From Pogona vitticeps (taxonomy: Eukaryota; Chordata; Lepidosauria; Squamata; Agamidae): a stretch of 64,000 nt of DNA. The number at the start of each line of letters is the position of its first letter. Position 1 is the first letter of the stretch. The stretch is taken from the NCBI RefSeq assembly GCF_051106095.1, contig NC_135794.1:22694747-22758746 (forward strand). Direction: 5' to 3'. The position numbers were made by a program, and so were the translations under genes. Below, one piece after another: positions 61,500 through 64,000 of this stretch. Below the pieces are notes generated by a model. That model was not told the origin of the DNA. It made no database searches and worked only from the letters and a program-made list of their open reading frames with translations.

Positions 61500-61810
61500 T
61501 TTTTAACTTTAACTCCCATAATCCTGGGTTTTTTTGTGAATTAAGAAAGTTTGGGGGTTTTTGTGGGTTTTTTTTTTTAAATCACAACTTCCAAAATGTC
61601 ACAACCAACTTGGGGTTTACCAGGGACAGGAAAAGTTACTTTTTAAAAAAACTGTTAAGTCCCATTATCCTGCAGCCAGGTCATCTCTCTCTCCAGAGAT
61701 AGAAAATTTTATTTTATTCCCCTATAACTTCCCAGAGTCCCATAGCTGATTCTTCCCCCCACCCCAAGAGGGAGGAAAAGCCGCTTTTAAAAACATATCT
61801 CCCAAATCCG
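61500..61810. repeat. Series of decayed AACTCCCATAATCC / AGTTACTTTTT motifs
   Basis: TAACTCCCATAATCCTGGG (about 61508), ACAACTTCCAAAATG (about 61584), GTTAAGTCCCATTATCCTGC (about 61653), ATAACTTCCCAGAGTCCC (about 61724) and ATCTCCCAAATCC (about 61796) recur at about 70-bp steps, with AAAAGTTACTTTTTAAAAA between. The same two motifs occur beside the WDR93 promoter (688-765). Confidence 0.5.
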
Positions 61811-62537
61811 GCAACTAGCATGTCAGCAGACCTCCTCTTGAGTTTTGCCTTGGCTTGCCATTAAAAAACTTCTCTTTAAATGACATTGCCTGTCTTCAAA
61901 AGCATTGGGGAAATGAGGCCCTTGTCCGGGCATTAAGTTAATTTCCAGATCAATTATGGAGCGTTTAGGCTACACTTTTAAGACTGAAAGTTGTACTTAA
62001 TTCTGTGTGAGATTATTGTTTCCGCTAGCGCTCGGCTGGAACGGTTCCATTTCCCGAAGATCACATAGATGGCTGTTGTTAATCTCATTCCAAGAATAAA
62101 AGAACACTCTCTCTTTTTTGGGGCGGCCAGCCCTCTGTGAACCTTCGCTTCTGACATTTCCAGCGGCGTAGCGCTTTCTGCCGCTTGTGATCTTTCCGGA
62201 TTCATTTTCTAAGCAAGCGCCAGCCACGCGTTCGAAAAGCCAATACATGTAAATTGAAACATTCCAGATTTTCTGCGGAGGAAAGCTGATTTGATTTTTT
62301 TTCTGCCATGATTAGATACCTGGGAAAGGGGATGTGTCTATTAAAACGGTAGATGATGCATGCAGATGGGAGGGGAAAATACAGAGACTAAAAAGAAGGG
62401 GAGAATATCCAAAGTGAAGAGACAGAACCCAGGAACCAGAATGAGCTGGGGGGAAAGTTACTTTTTTAGGCACATCAAGTCTCTTAGAGGCAGGTGACCA
62501 GACTGGATAGGGTGTTCGGAAGTTGTGTTACACAACA

Positions 62538-62595
<58 letters not shown>
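62538..62595. repeat. (CT)n(GT)n compound dinucleotide repeat
   Basis: About 13 TC units pass directly into about 15 TG units. Confidence 0.95.
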
Positions 62596-62596
<1 letters not shown>

Positions 62597-62769
62597 TTGC
62601 CCACTGTGGGTTGCATCATCAAAAGACAATCTCTAAAAGTTAAAGACAATGTATGCAAATATTTTTAAAAAAGAATTAAACAAAATTTATATTAAAAATG
62701 GTAAATAAAATTAATACTAAAACATATTTGAAATCAACAAAGCAAAATAATCCATTTAAAAACCCATCT

Positions 62770-63260
62770 CTGATAGCAAATCACTCAGGGAAAGCCTGCT
62801 GGAAGCGAAAGGTCTTTGCCTGCTTGTGGAAGGACAGCAAAGATGGGGCCAGGCTGGCCTCCTGTGGGAGGGAGTTCCAAAGTCTCTGGGAGCAGCCACA
62901 GAGAAGGCCCTCTCCTGTGTCCCCACCAAACGCATCTATGAAGGTGATGGTATGGAGAGAAAGGCTTCTCCGGATGATCTTAACACCTAGGTAGGATTGA
63001 AGCATCTGAGATGTCATCAACTCTCTTGTAAACCTGCCTGGAGCCTGCATTCATTTTCTGAAGCTCTTTACCAAACATTCGGTGATTTATGCCACTCCTT
63101 TATTTCACGGGGATGTTCTACTTTTGTATAATCTCTGTCTCTAAATCTGCCTTGTTCTACTTTATGTCTTTTCTTAACACTTCATCTTGCAATGGCTTCG
63201 TTGTATGTCACCTTGACAATTCTGGAGTGGGACGATGATTTTAAAATATATCCAATAAAT
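62770..63260 (+). repeat. LINE-derived dispersed repeat, family not assigned
   Basis: AAAGGTCTTTGCCTGCTTGT, CTCCTGTGGGAGGGAGTTCC and GCAGCCACAGAGAAGGCCCT are familiar as a dispersed reptile repeat; the stretch ends near CCAATAAATA. No coding. Confidence 0.45.
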
Positions 63261-63264
63261 ACAT

Positions 63265-64000
63265 TTCCATGAGTAGAAGATGGTCACTTTTGGTCAACTT
63301 GATGGGCCCTCCAGCAGATGTAGGAGTACTGCTCCCCATGCCAGTGGGGAAGGATGGGATTTGCGGTCCAATGTATTTGGCCTTCAACAGGTTGATGATC
63401 CCTGGGGAAAAGCTTGGTTGATAGCTAAGGCCACATTAGCAGGATACTCAGAAAACAAGTTCTGCCACAGCCCAGCTAGACATGGAAGTTGACAATGAGT
63501 AGCACGGGACTTTATACTATTTGATTTGAGTTGAACTCTTGAGTTGTTTGTGAGCTCAGTTTGTATTCTTCTCTCTCTCTCCTGTTTTTTACGCTAGCAA
63601 GAGATTGATTTCCAGACTGATTTGGTGAACCACAGAGAGGGAAGTGAGTCTAATGGTCAGAGGAGACAGGAAATATCCTTTCTATTATCCACTGCACCAT
63701 CAGACGCCCACTGAAAAGCCACTTAGGTCATAATCCTGTAAAATAATAACAATAACAATTCAGCCTAAAAGCTCTTATGCACAGATAATGCCACCAATTT
63801 CCTGAAACCTTAATCTTATCATATATTTGAGTGATGCTGTTACACCGGTCACTTACACCAAGACAGGATTTCTAAGAGATCAGGGTAACCCAGCCAGAAT
63901 TGATGCTCAGTGATGGTCCTCATGATACTTGTCCTTTGGAACCCATAACTGGTGACCAAGTAATTCATGCTGTTCCGATTTCGGGGTGCAGTGAAAGGAA
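63265..64000. other. Intergenic, no gene seen
   Basis: 63305-63405 contains decayed MITE-arm-like motifs (GGATGGGATTTGCGGTCCAA). Otherwise no feature to the window edge. Confidence 0.4.

Overview
The window is nuclear DNA of a vertebrate, almost certainly a squamate reptile (lizard or snake). The host call rests on spliced vertebrate genes, a full-length Sauria-type SINE with target-site duplications, several Bov-B-like LINE 3' ends, CR1 3' ends, tRNA-derived SINEs, several MITE families and many long microsatellites. Species cannot be read from the sequence.

Left 15 kb: two genes share one GC-rich promoter in head-to-head orientation. On the minus strand lies the first coding exon of PEX11A (peroxisomal membrane biogenesis); the rest of that gene runs off the left edge. 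On the plus strand is a complete WDR93 gene (WD-repeat protein 93). I resolved sixteen coding exons, all GT-AG with compatible phases, giving 684 codons plus stop, close to the human length as I remember it (about 686). The PEX11A/WDR93 divergent pair also exists in mammals, so this is conserved microsynteny. WDR93 introns are rich in MITEs, SINEs and CR1 ends, and none of them disturbs an exon.

From 15.3 to 64 kb I find no host gene. This stretch is intergenic DNA downstream of WDR93. Its main feature is a very young Ty3/Gypsy element of the Gmr1-like group on the minus strand (21273-26903): 548-bp LTRs differing at about one position, a 5-bp target-site duplication, a capsid region resembling the SCAN domain, and integrase-related sequence ahead of reverse transcriptase. 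It looks nearly whole but is probably broken (about one break).

The rest is a mosaic of MITEs (a TA-duplicating mariner-type family, an 8-bp-duplicating hAT-type family and a GAGATGGGCAC family), SINEs, LINE tails and simple repeats. The repeats include a perfect (GATA)37 array between inverted arms, composite tetranucleotide arrays, and a four-copy array of a 17-bp unit carrying the palindrome AAACCATGGTTT. Some AT-rich single-copy-looking blocks may be conserved regulatory DNA, but that needs alignment. I saw no rRNA, tRNA gene, CRISPR array or bacterial feature.
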